A stretch of 64,000 nucleotides of DNA from CAVOHU01 sp963817885 (GTDB lineage: Bacteria > Acidobacteriota > Vicinamibacteria > Vicinamibacterales > JAKQTR01): contig CAWFQE010000012.1 in the NCBI GenBank assembly GCA_963817885.1, positions 660,406 to 724,405 of the forward strand, in the 5' to 3' direction. Every line of letters begins with the position of its first letter. Position 1 is the stretch's first letter. The notes beneath the pieces are model-generated. The model was not told the DNA's origin, did not search any database, and was given only the letters and a program-made list of their open reading frames with translations. Below, piece after piece: positions 51,942-60,545 of this stretch. The position numbers and the translations under genes are program-made.

Positions 51942-53354
51942 GGGCGTCTTGCCGGTCGGTGAGCAGATCGGTGCTGCGAAGAGCGATGCGCTCGAGGGAT
52001 GAGCGGTCGTCGAGCAGCCGATCCAGGGTGTCGTGCGCGTCGAGTTCGGAAAGCAAACGAAACACGACGAGCAGCCGCGTCTGGATGCAGAAGTCGTCGT
52101 AGGTGTCCGGGCAGCCGGGAAACGAGTGATTGACGTGGCACCCGCCCGCGCAGTGCCATCGCGCAAGACATCCCCGGCACCGGCCCCGGCTGGCAGTAAG
52201 CTCGCGGATCCGCGCGAGCTGGGGATCGTGGATATCGAGCGTGCCTGGCGCATCGAATCGCCCGAAGTCGAGGTCCATCGCCTGTGATTGCCAGTCCCGC
52301 TGGTCCAGGTAACACGCGCTCACGCGGCCATCCGGCGACACGATCATCGAGTCGCGACCGACAGGGCAGGAGCTGTGGCGGATTTCGGTAATCGATGACG
52401 CGGAGTGGATGGCCTCGGTCCCGAACGAGGCAGCGACGACGAATGCGCGAGCACACTGCACCGCGAACTGCCAGGGATCGGGAGGCTCGAGCCCGGCAGC
52501 CTCGCTCTGAGGTGTCGGCTGAAGCGTTTCGAACACGATGCCAGACGGGTGGAACGATTCGCAGAACCACTGCGTCAGGGCCGGAAGCGAGGCCACGGTG
52601 TCACGCGTAATGCACGCGCGCAGGCACAACCGGGAACCTGAGCGTCCCAGCGCCAGCGCATTGCGCGCCAGGGTCGCAAAGCTCGTTGATCCATTGCGCG
52701 ACGGCCTGTGCCTCTCGTGAATCTCTTCCGGGCCGTCGAGCGACAAGACGACGGTGTCAAAGTAGTCGGCGACGAACGCGCAGCGTTTCGCGTCGAAGCA
52801 CCCGTTGGTTGCCACCTCGAATCGAGCGGTCAGCCCGAGTCGGGCTGCGGTCGCCCGCGCGTGATGAACGGCTACGTCCACAACCTCAGGGGCCTGGAAA
52901 GGTTCCCCGCCGAAGAAGTGGACCGGCAAGCTCGACAAGCCGGCGGACTTGGCGTGACGCCCGAACCAGTCCACCGCCCCGATCGCCAGATCCGGATCCA
53001 TCTCCTCCGTTGCCGGGCCCATCGAGCCGAACCCGCAGTACCGAGCAGGCGAGGTTGCACGCCCGCGTCGGAATCAGGCCGAGGAACTCCGGGCTGATCG
53101 CGCCTGGGTTCGGACCGGGTTCCGGCATCGGGTCAGCCGTGATCAGACGCTCGAGCTCCTCGAGCCCAGCGACCGGTGCGCGGGACTCGCGGAGGAGCAG
53201 TCGGGCCAGGGCGGCTTGATTGACCATCGCGGTCGCGCCGTGCAACGGAGCGTGCGACGAGCCACCGATCGTAAACCGGCACCGCGTACACGGAATCGGT
53301 CCGGTGTGCAGGGTGACGAGGCGGTGGCAGGACCGGTGTCGTGTGAGTCTCCAC
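51934..53354 (-). CDS. Radical SAM/SPASM enzyme (cluster member A), two frameshifts
   Basis: The first frame begins at GTG 53354 and reads SVYAVPVYDRWLV. A shift near 53252-53262 leads to HAPLHGATAMVNQAALARLL, then GLIPTRACNLAC. A second shift at 53041-53042, inside the Cys motif, leads to YCGFGSMGPATEEMDPDLAI, VHFFGGEPF and VVLSLDGPEE. The C-terminal SPASM reads SCPVGRDSMIVSPDGRVSAC and CRGCLARWHCAGGCHVNHSF. Restored length is about 472 residues. ATG 53227 would be a start if the first shift is real biology. It is the first gene of the six-gene minus-strand operon, divergent from the Cys-rich precursor gene. Confidence 0.75.
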
Positions 53355-53739
53355 GGTCGACGCGCGGCGCGATCGGGCCGGCAGGGTCAGCAGATCGACG
53401 AGCGACGAGGCCGGCCGACTCGGCCCGGAATGGATCGCGCGGGACGGTTCAGGGCAGACTCGAAACGAGGGTTAGTATACACGCGCCCCGGCCCGCGAAG
53501 AGTCGCCCGACCTCCGGGTTACCGACGCAGGCGGGAAGGGGCTCAAAGGGGAAACCCGAACGGCTCGCGCGGTGAGGATCGATCCGATCCGAGCGATCGC
53601 GAGTCGTTGCGAGCTTGACGGGTACGAGCCGCGAACAGATAATGTTGCCGCCTGACTCGCGTGTCTGTCGGCGAGACGCGCGACCCCCTCGAACGGCACG
53701 ACCGCCGATTCTTCTCGACTGGCAGGAGGTGCTCACGAT
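53355..53739. promoter_or_regulatory. Divergent control region between the radical SAM operon and the CXC precursor gene
   Basis: On the plus strand TTGACG (53615-53620), a 17-base spacer and GATAAT (53638-53643) form a good promoter; transcription would start near 53650 and leave a leader of about 90 bases before 53740. On the minus strand a TATACT box lies at 53474-53479 with a weak -35, starting near 53467 and reading into the radical SAM A gene. No gene is seen in the 385 bases. The shared region suggests joint control of modifying enzymes and substrate. Confidence 0.5.
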
Positions 53740-54141
53740 ATGTCCGATCGCCCGGACCATGAACTCAAGCCTGTGGATTCGGTCAGCCCGCAACCCGACC
53801 AGGCCGCTCCACGCCTCTACAAGCTGGTGCGGCGTGGTGACAGCGGCATCCATGGCCGGCGGGACTTCGTGCGGAAGCTCGCAGCCGCGGCGGCGGCCAC
53901 GGCCGGAGCCGGCGCGCTGGCAGGATGTGACTCCGCGTACGATATCGTGACTGGTCCGAGCGCGGATCCGTGCCGCTGCCACGTGGTGTGCGCGTGTGAC
54001 ACGCAGGGCAGCAAGGGCGCCCACCAGGAGAGCCAGTGGAGCGGGAACGTGTGCACCTGCAACACGGTGTGCACGTGCAACACCGTGTGCACCTGCGACA
54101 GCCAGGGCGGCGGAGGCGGCTCGTACTACTACCCGAACTGA
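53740..54141 (+). CDS. Tat-signal, lipobox-bearing protein with five CXC motifs, probable modified-peptide precursor
   Basis: The 133-residue protein starts at ATG 53740. Residues 1-38 are an unusual soluble N-terminal extension (MSDRPDHELKPVDSVSPQPD first). A twin-arginine signal follows (GRRDFVRKLAAAAAATAGAG, residues 39-58) and ends in LAGC, a lipobox with Cys at 63. The remainder is Cys-rich: CRC and CAC at residues 78-86, then CTC-NTV-CTC-NTV-CTC at 105-119, ten Cys in five CXC pairs spaced by three residues. A Gly run and SYYYPN end the protein. Radical SAM/SPASM enzymes flank it on both sides. I infer a precursor modified in the cytoplasm, exported folded by Tat and perhaps lipid-anchored. 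A metal-binding lipoprotein is the main alternative. Confidence 0.75.
   Translation: MSDRPDHELKPVDSVSPQPDQAAPRLYKLVRRGDSGIHGRRDFVRKLAAAAAATAGAGALAGCDSAYDIVTGPSADPCRCHVVCACDTQGSKGAHQESQWSGNVCTCNTVCTCNTVCTCDSQGGGGGSYYYPN
54052..54096 (+). repeat. 18-bp coding tandem repeat of the CXC unit
   Basis: Codons for C-T-C-N-T-V occur twice in tandem at 54052-54069 and 54070-54087, followed by a partial third copy (C-T-C) to 54096. The copies differ at several third positions, so the unit is under protein-level constraint or the expansion is not very recent. Confidence 0.8.
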
Positions 54142-54209
54142 TCCAGGCTGCAGGTATTGGCGCGGACACGGTCGTTTTCAACGGGATGCAGGAGCCGGAA
54201 GGGGTAGGC

Positions 54210-54758
54210 ATGAAAGCAGCTCTGTTGACTCTGGTTGCCGTCGTTTGCCTGGCGGTCGCGCCGGCCGGTGCCCAGACCTGGTTGGTGGGCGGTCCGCAGC
54301 TGAACGGCGTGAGCGGGTCCGGAGAAGGCGGCAACAAGTTCGATGGCTTCGGGAAGAACATCGGGGCCATGGTTGAGCTCGGCGTCAGGTTTCCGAAAGC
54401 CAAACTGGCCATCGCCATGCAGTTGGAGTGGTACAAGGCGGCCAACTCGGTCGGCACGTCCTCTGCGAATGCGACGTTTCTGGTGCCGTTCGGGTTCGAG
54501 ATCCGGTACTTCCTGGCGAAGAGCGGAAGCATCGTGCCCTACATCGGCCTCGGCACTGCGTGGAGCCGCATGTCGTTCGACAGGATGCAGGGAGGCGACA
54601 ACCAGTGGCTGGTGCAGGCCGCTCTCGGGCTCCAGATGCGGCTGGCGAACGGAAAGTTCATCGTCCAGCCCAGCGTCAAGCCCTACGTCGTCGTCAGCAA
54701 CAGCCTGGAGCAGTCGTCGGGGCTTCAGGGAAGCCTCTTGATCGGGACCTCCTGGTAG
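54210..54758 (+). CDS. Small outer-membrane beta-barrel protein
   Basis: The 182-residue protein has a signal peptide (MKAALLTLVAVVCLAVAPAG) and then alternating beta strands with Gly/aromatic turns (NIGAMVELGVRFPKAKLAIA, VPFGFEIRYFLAK, YIGLGTAWSRMSF), ending in an aromatic residue (Trp), as beta-barrels do. The frame is open upstream, but ATG 54210 starts the signal peptide, 68 bases after the precursor gene. It may be a surface partner or exporter of the modified peptide. The barrel has about eight strands and is too small for a channel such as TolC. Confidence 0.7.
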   Translation: MKAALLTLVAVVCLAVAPAGAQTWLVGGPQLNGVSGSGEGGNKFDGFGKNIGAMVELGVRFPKAKLAIAMQLEWYKAANSVGTSSANATFLVPFGFEIRYFLAKSGSIVPYIGLGTAWSRMSFDRMQGGDNQWLVQAALGLQMRLANGKFIVQPSVKPYVVVSNSLEQSSGLQGSLLIGTSW

Positions 54759-54776
54759 GCGGCTGCGAGCTTCCGG

Positions 54777-56162
54777 ATGTCAGCCCCTGGTGATCCTTCG
54801 GCGTTTCGCGACGTCTTCTGCATTCCGCACGAGGACAAGTTCATCGTCTATCTGCCACTTGGCGGCGTCATCATGCTCGCCAATGCGGATTTCGTGAACC
54901 TGCTTCACCGGGCGCGCCTCGGCGATCAATCGGCCCGCGCCCAGCTCGGGCTCGACAAGTCCCTGGAATCGGATCTGCTGGACGCCGCGCCGGCAGGCGT
55001 CGCCCCGTGCAGCCGCGCGCCCCTCGCAGCCTTTGCGCCGACCAGCGTGTCGTTGTTCCTCACCAGCCGATGCACACTGCGGTGCACGTACTGCTATGCC
55101 TCGGGCGGCAGCGGATCGACCGACATGCCCTGGGACATGCTGACCGCGGTCCTGGATCAGATCCTTGACCACGCGGTCGGCGCCCATTCACCGGTGATGA
55201 GTGTCCATTTCCACGGCGGCGGAGATGTCAGTGCGGCCTGGCCGCTGCTGGTGCGCGCACGAGACTATCTGGGGACCATCGCCGCGAAGGCCGGCCTTGC
55301 CGTGTCGACCTCGACCGGTTTGAACGGGATGCTCGACGCGGAACAGCGGCAGTGGATACTTCGAAACATCGACACCGCCACCGTTTCACTGGATGGGCCT
55401 CCGGAGATTCAGAACCGCCAGCGGCCGAGGCCCGGCGGCGGAGCGTCCGCAGGGTGCGTCGAGGACACGCTGAAGACCTTCGACGAGGCAGGCTATCCCT
55501 ACGGCCTGCGGTGCACGGTGACCGAAGCGAGCGTCGATCGCCTGGAGCATGTCGTCGAGTACATCTGCGCGAACTTCCGCATGCGCGAGATCAAGGTCGA
55601 GCCGATGAATCCCCGCGGCCGGGCGGTCGGCACCGGCGAGCGGGCGCCCCGCGCCGAGGCGTTCGTCGAGCACTTCCGGCGCGCGCGACAGGTGGCGAAG
55701 AGAGCCGGACGTGAGCTGGTCTACTCGGGAGCGCGGCTGGGCGCCACGACCAACGTGTTCTGCCAGGCGGCCGGGCAGTCGTGCGGCGTGACGCCCGAGG
55801 GGTGGCTGACCAGTTGCTACGAAGTGCTGTCGCCCTCCGATCCGCTCTCCGAGGAGTTCTTCTACGGCAAGTACGATCCGAATTCCCGGCGCCTGGTTGT
55901 CGATGAGCCACGGCGGCAACGGCAGAGGAAATGGTCCGTTGACCAGAAGCCGTACTGCGAGCGATGCTTCTGCAAGTGGCACTGCGCCGGAGACTGTCCC
56001 GCCAAGTCTGGGATCAGCGGCCAGCGCCTGTTCGCAGGAGCGACCGACCGATGCTACATCGCGAGGGAACTGACCAAGGATCTGCTGCTGGCCGCCCTCG
56101 AGGGCGACGCGGGCCAGGCTCCTGGCGCAACGACCGGGACGACCGCCGAAACCTGTTCGTAA
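54777..56162 (+). CDS. Radical SAM/SPASM enzyme (cluster member E)
   Basis: The 461-residue protein has an N-terminal beta segment (DKFIVYLPLGGVIMLANADF), then FLTSRCTLRCTYCYASGG (C-x3-C-x2-C), FHGGGDVSAAWPLL, and VSLDGPPEIQNRQRPRPGG. The SPASM part has FCQAAGQSCGVTPEGWLTSC and then CERCFCKWHCAGDCPAK with many Cys. It starts at ATG 54777, 18 bases after the barrel gene. The frame ends 20 bases before the sulfatase. It is on the same strand as the CXC precursor and is the closest modifying enzyme candidate. It resembles member C at 49204. Confidence 0.87.
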   Translation: MSAPGDPSAFRDVFCIPHEDKFIVYLPLGGVIMLANADFVNLLHRARLGDQSARAQLGLDKSLESDLLDAAPAGVAPCSRAPLAAFAPTSVSLFLTSRCTLRCTYCYASGGSGSTDMPWDMLTAVLDQILDHAVGAHSPVMSVHFHGGGDVSAAWPLLVRARDYLGTIAAKAGLAVSTSTGLNGMLDAEQRQWILRNIDTATVSLDGPPEIQNRQRPRPGGGASAGCVEDTLKTFDEAGYPYGLRCTVTEASVDRLEHVVEYICANFRMREIKVEPMNPRGRAVGTGERAPRAEAFVEHFRRARQVAKRAGRELVYSGARLGATTNVFCQAAGQSCGVTPEGWLTSCYEVLSPSDPLSEEFFYGKYDPNSRRLVVDEPRRQRQRKWSVDQKPYCERCFCKWHCAGDCPAKSGISGQRLFAGATDRCYIARELTKDLLLAALEGDAGQAPGATTGTTAETCS

Positions 56163-56182
56163 TCCGGGGGCACGAGCCAGCC

Positions 56183-58225
56183 ATGCCGCGCCTGCGAGGC
56201 CTCGCACTGCCGGTGACGCTCACGTTGCTCATCGCCGCCTGCGGCGGAGGGCAGAAGGGCGGACAGCCGCCTCCGGCGCCACCGGCGGCACGGACGTCAA
56301 TCCTGTTCGTCACGCTCGATACGACTCGCGCTGACGCGATCGGGCCGGAGGCGGTCGGCATCCGCACGCCGGCCTTCGATGCGCTCGCGTCGAAGGGCAG
56401 GCGCTTCCGCCAGGCCTACGCCACCGTTCCCGAAACGCTCCCGTCGCACGCCTCGATGATGACGGGGCTCTATCCGGCGGGCCACCTCATTCACGAGAAC
56501 GGCCGGTTCCTCTCAGACACCTATCCGGTGTTGGCCGAGCGGCTCCACCAGGCGGGCTACCGGACCGCCGCGTTCGTGTCGTCGTTCATTCTCGCTCGCC
56601 GTTTCGGGCTCGCGCGCGGGTTCGACCTGTACGACGATCAGCTGCAGCCGGGGCGAGAAGAACGATCGGCGGTCGACACCACCGATCGAGCGGTTGCCTA
56701 CCTGGGCAAGGAATCCGGTCAGCCCCTGTTCCTCTGGGTTCACTACTTCGACCCGCACTATCCATACGAACCTCCTGAACCGTTCCGCAGCCAGTTTGCC
56801 GGGAACCTCTACCTGGGCGAGATTGCCGCGATGGACCAGCAGCTGGGGAGGCTGGTGCAGGCCTTCGAGCAGCAGGTACGCGGGCCGACGGCGATCATTG
56901 TCGTGGGCGACCACGGAGAGGGACGAGGCGACCACGGCGAAGCGCTCCATGGAAACCTCCTCTACCAGTCGACGATGCACGTGCCGCTGGTCATCGTGAC
57001 GCCGGCCGTTTCCGCCGGCGTCAGCGATCAGGCCGTCAGCGCTCGACGGGTGTTTCATACCGCACTGGACCTGGCCGGCCTCGACTCGACCCTGAGCCTG
57101 CGCGGGCCGGCGCACGAAGTGGTTCTCGGCGAGGCGATGAAGCCGTTCCTGGAGTACGGCTGGCAGCCGCAGGTGATGGCCGTTGAGGCCGGCCACAAGT
57201 CGATCCTGGCGGGCAGGATCGAGACGTACGACATGGCGGCTGACCCGCGCGAGGAGCGCGATCTGCAGCTCGGGCCCGGCCCGAAGCCGCCGGTCCCGGT
57301 TGCCCTCAGGGATTATCCCGTCCCGTCGCCAAGCGAAGCGCCGAGTTCCGTCAAGCTGGACGAGGAGGCCCGGCGGTCTCTGGCGAGCCTCGGCTACGTG
57401 AACGCCGGCGCGGCGCCTGTGGTTCGAAAGGATGCGCCCCGGCCGGCCGACATGGTCAGCCTGTTCGACGCGATGGAGAAGGCCTCGGGCCTCTTCGTCA
57501 GCGAGCGATACGCCCAGGTGATTCCGCTGCTCGAGAAGATCCTCGTTGCGGATCCGTACAACCTGGATGCGATGCTGCGCCTGGCGACCGCGCACTCCGC
57601 CCTTGGCCACGACTCCCAGGCAGTCTCCATGTTCCAGCGGGCGGCGGTCATCGCTCCCGGTTCACTGGATGTGCGCACCTATCTCGCGCTCCACTATGCG
57701 AGAGGCGCCGGCTGGGAGCGCGCCGTGCCGATGCTGGAACGCGTGGTTGCGGAGAGCCCGGAGCGGATGCCGGCCCTCGAAGCGCTCGCGACGCTCGAGG
57801 AGCGGCAGGGAAGGCTGCGCGAGGCGATCGAGCTCCGCAAGCGGATATACCTACTTCGAAGCGCCACACCCGCAGAACTCGTGCACCTCGGCCAGACGGC
57901 CATGGAAGCCGGCCAGACGGCGCTGGCGATTGACTCGTTCCAGAAGGCCCGGGGCACCCTGGGGCAGGCGTTCTCTCACGACCTCGAGTTGGGCGTGCTC
58001 TATCTGGCGAACCGCCAGTATGAGGAGGCACGAGCGTGCCTGGACCGCGTGCCGCCCACGCATCCCGAATACGCGATGGCGCTGTTCAAGCGGGCGCAGG
58101 TCAGCGTGCTGCTCAACGAGCCTGATCGCCTGGCGCGCATCGGGCTCGCGAGGCGTCATGCTGACGCGTCGACACGGGAACTCATTTCGCGGGAGCGGTT
58201 GTTTCAGAACGTCAGGACGCCGTAG
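56183..58225 (+). CDS. Sulfatase-family lipoprotein with C-terminal TPR repeats
   Basis: The 680-residue protein has a lipoprotein signal (LLIAACGGG, lipid Cys at about 20). A sulfatase/alkaline-phosphatase fold follows (TLDTTRADAIGPEA, ETLPSHASMMTGLYPAGH, VHYFDPHYPYEPPEPF, VVGDHGEGRGDHGEALHGN). TPR repeats occupy about 435-670. The usual Cys/Ser-x-Pro-x-Arg formylglycine site is replaced by TLPSHAS, common in the acidobacterial sulfatase-TPR family, so the reaction is uncertain (phospho- or sulfohydrolase, or phosphoethanolamine-like transfer). It starts at ATG 56183 directly after radical SAM E, so it may belong to the same operon. Confidence 0.82.
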   Translation: MPRLRGLALPVTLTLLIAACGGGQKGGQPPPAPPAARTSILFVTLDTTRADAIGPEAVGIRTPAFDALASKGRRFRQAYATVPETLPSHASMMTGLYPAGHLIHENGRFLSDTYPVLAERLHQAGYRTAAFVSSFILARRFGLARGFDLYDDQLQPGREERSAVDTTDRAVAYLGKESGQPLFLWVHYFDPHYPYEPPEPFRSQFAGNLYLGEIAAMDQQLGRLVQAFEQQVRGPTAIIVVGDHGEGRGDHGEALHGNLLYQSTMHVPLVIVTPAVSAGVSDQAVSARRVFHTALDLAGLDSTLSLRGPAHEVVLGEAMKPFLEYGWQPQVMAVEAGHKSILAGRIETYDMAADPREERDLQLGPGPKPPVPVALRDYPVPSPSEAPSSVKLDEEARRSLASLGYVNAGAAPVVRKDAPRPADMVSLFDAMEKASGLFVSERYAQVIPLLEKILVADPYNLDAMLRLATAHSALGHDSQAVSMFQRAAVIAPGSLDVRTYLALHYARGAGWERAVPMLERVVAESPERMPALEALATLEERQGRLREAIELRKRIYLLRSATPAELVHLGQTAMEAGQTALAIDSFQKARGTLGQAFSHDLELGVLYLANRQYEEARACLDRVPPTHPEYAMALFKRAQVSVLLNEPDRLARIGLARRHADASTRELISRERLFQNVRTP

Positions 58226-58311
58226 CAGCCCCGCGTGAAAGCCGATCTGCCAGAGAACGGCTGGACGCGTGGCGGCCCGACGGATCCCCGCACCGATGCG
58301 CGTACACAGGA

Positions 58312-58345
58312 ACGGGCCCGGCGGCCGTCAGGCTACCGGGCCCGT
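58312..58345. terminator. Hairpin between convergent sulfatase and TonB receptor genes
   Basis: ACGGGCCCGG (58312-58321) is inverted perfectly as CCGGGCCCGT (58336-58345) around a 14-base loop. It lies between two convergent stop codons. No T-run follows on either strand, so it may act as a Rho-assisted or mRNA-end hairpin rather than a classic intrinsic terminator. Confidence 0.55.
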
Positions 58346-58369
58346 GGTGTCTTGATGGGTCGTTCGGGA

Positions 58370-60525
58370 CTAGAACTGGAACCGCGCCGCGATCTGGAAC
58401 CGGCGCGGATCGAAGTACGACCGGAATTGTCCGAACAGCGGACTGTGCAGGCTCGGCTGCGGGTTGTACCCCGTCTGCTTGTTGAAGACATTGAACATGT
58501 CCGCCGCCAGCTGGAAGTTGAACCGTTTGGCGATGCGGATATTCTGCGTGTAGTTCAGGTCGAGCTGATAATGCGCCGGCGTCATGCGGGAACCCGCAGG
58601 CTCCGCGTTGCGCGCGCTGTCGCTGGTGCTCGTCGTCAGCAGGATGTACGGCTCGTAGCTCTGGGCTTCCCACGGCTGCCCCGACTGGTAGATCGCAAAG
58701 GCGCCGACGCTGCCGTTCCAGGCGAACTGGTAGTAGCCGTAGAGTTTCAGCATGTGCCGGCGGTCGCCATGCAGATTGCCGTACTTCATATCCCACATTT
58801 GACGTCCCGCGCCGTCGCCGATGTTCGACGACCCGATGAAGGTGTTCATGTCATTGACGGCGCCGGTTGTGTTGTCCTGGTCGAAATTGCCGAAGTAGTG
58901 GCTCCACGTATACGAGCCGCGGACGAACGCGTTCTTCCCCCGCCACTCCGACTCGGCCGTGACCTCGTAATACTTCGTGAACGCGCCATCCAGCTCCGTG
59001 ATGACGTACGAATTCTGGGTGCCGCCGCTCCCAATCTGTCCAAGCTGGTCGGCAAGGTTCGGGATGTAGTACGCACGCGGCACCCAGGACGGCGGGTTGA
59101 AGGCCAGCCGCGCGTTGTTGTTCGTGTCCTCCCAGAAGTGGGTGGCATGGCGATAGCGGGCGTAGAGTCGCGCCGACCAGTCCGGCGTGATCTGCCGCGC
59201 GGTTCCGAGCAGGAACTCGTCGACCTGCCGCGGATTCAGGTTCGGGACAAACAGCTTGCCGGTCGACGACGCGACGGGCGACACGCCGTACAGGACGCCG
59301 CTGGCATCGAAATAGGCGTTGATGGTGACCGCCAGGTTGCGCGCCCAGGACGCAGCCCTGGGCAGCGAGCTGCCGGCGGGGTTGTACTTCGCATAGCTGG
59401 CGTAGACGGTGTCCTTCCCGTTGTAGGACCACGTCGCGCCAACGCGCGGCTGGATCATCCGCTTGAGCGGGATGTCGTACATTTGGTACTGGGTCCCGGT
59501 CGAGCCAAGTGAGAAGCCGGAGAGGGTGGAGGAATCGTTGCGCAATCCCTGGCCATACAGCGTGTCGTGGCTTGCCAGCACTCCGAGATTGACCGAGAGA
59601 TTCCGCCACGCGATGTTGTCGTTGAATTCGACGTTCGTCGACCGGTATTCCGAGTGGATCGTCGGCACAGCGCCGATCGACTGTTGCTGGAAGGCCGCGA
59701 TGTAGTACGCCGGGACGCCGTTGAAGCCCAGGCTCGCGCTGCGCCCTCCCGGCACGGTGACGGATCCCCAGCCGTTCGAGCTGCGCAGCAGATCCTCGGA
59801 ATCGGTGTACCACTGCAAGCCGAGGTGCACGTCGTTCCGTACCACGCTGCCGAGCGTGACGTCGTAGGCGACCTGGGCGGCATTGCGGAAGAAATCGTCC
59901 TTGTCGAATGTGGTTCCGTAGCCGACCGTGCCGCCCCCGGTGGCGACGCCGTTCGACACGTAGCCGTACCGGTCGATGAGCGGCTGGATCCACGAATTGT
60001 AGGCAGCCTGCCCGGCAATCGGCGCCGGCACCGTCAACAGCCCGATCTGGTCCAGGCGAGAGGTGTCAAGCCTGGTGCCCAGATCGGTGCTGATGGTCAC
60101 GTTGGCGAGGTTGTCGGGGCGTCCCTGGGTCGGGTTCCTGAAGTTCGTGTGACTTGAAGGACAGCACACTGTGCGAGCCGATGATCCACGAGCCGTCGGC
60201 CGTCGCAATGTTCTGCGAGGACTCGTTGCCGGACCCGGTGGTCGACGTGGAGTTCTGAGCGAACAGATCGCTCTTGGCGAGCGTATGCGAGTACCGGTAG
60301 CTCACGTTGAGAAGCACAGAGTTGATCGGCGTGAAGGTCAGCTTGCCGAAACCCTCGTCGCGCGTGAGCGAGTAATCGGGAAGATTGCCGTACAGGTTCG
60401 CCTGGTTGTGGCGAAGCCGCTGCGGGCGATAGTAGGAGCCGTAGAAGAACAGCTTGTTGGCAATGACGGGGCCGCCAACGTTGCCGGTGAGCCAGATGCG
60501 GTCCTGCTGGCACTTTGCCGGACGT
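58370..60525 (-). pseudogene. TonB-dependent receptor, N-terminus lost at the junction and one frameshift
   Basis: The surviving part (about 718 residues) is an Oar-like outer-membrane receptor. The upstream end reads DRIWLTGNVGGPVIANKLFF, then YGSYYRP and a barrel of many strands (VLLNVSYRYSHTLAKSDLFA; RGSYTWSHYFGNFDQDNTTG), ending RRFQIAARFQF with a terminal Phe. A two-base loss (or one-base gain) near 60148-60154 moves from FKSH to TNFRNPTQG. Upstream of about 60525 the DNA changes character and the signal peptide, carboxypeptidase-regulatory domain and most of the plug are missing. Such receptors normally have about 1,000-1,100 residues. The gene is thus broken by the junction. The frameshift alone would be a likely read error. 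Confidence 0.8.
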
Positions 60526-60545
60526 TTTCAGTCTCATCAACCTCA
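60515..60545. other. Sharp composition junction between GC-rich and AT-rich DNA
   Basis: Leftward of about 60520 the sequence is GC-rich and codes a TonB receptor on the minus strand. Rightward of about 60530 it is AT-richer, with different codon use, and codes another protein on the minus strand whose frame runs into the receptor without a stop. No direct repeat, tRNA end or integrase is visible at the join. The lack of any mobile-element signature favours an assembly chimera, but an insertion boundary cannot be excluded. Confidence 0.7.

Noticed and set aside
50619..53354. Programmed ribosomal frameshifting in the radical SAM genes
   Set aside because: No slippery heptamer with downstream structure was seen, and similar indels occur in unrelated housekeeping genes such as trpB.
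53740..54141. The Cys-rich protein as a simple metallothionein
   Set aside because: Metallothioneins are cytosolic and lack Tat signals and radical SAM neighbours; not fully excluded, so kept as the alternative in the feature entry.
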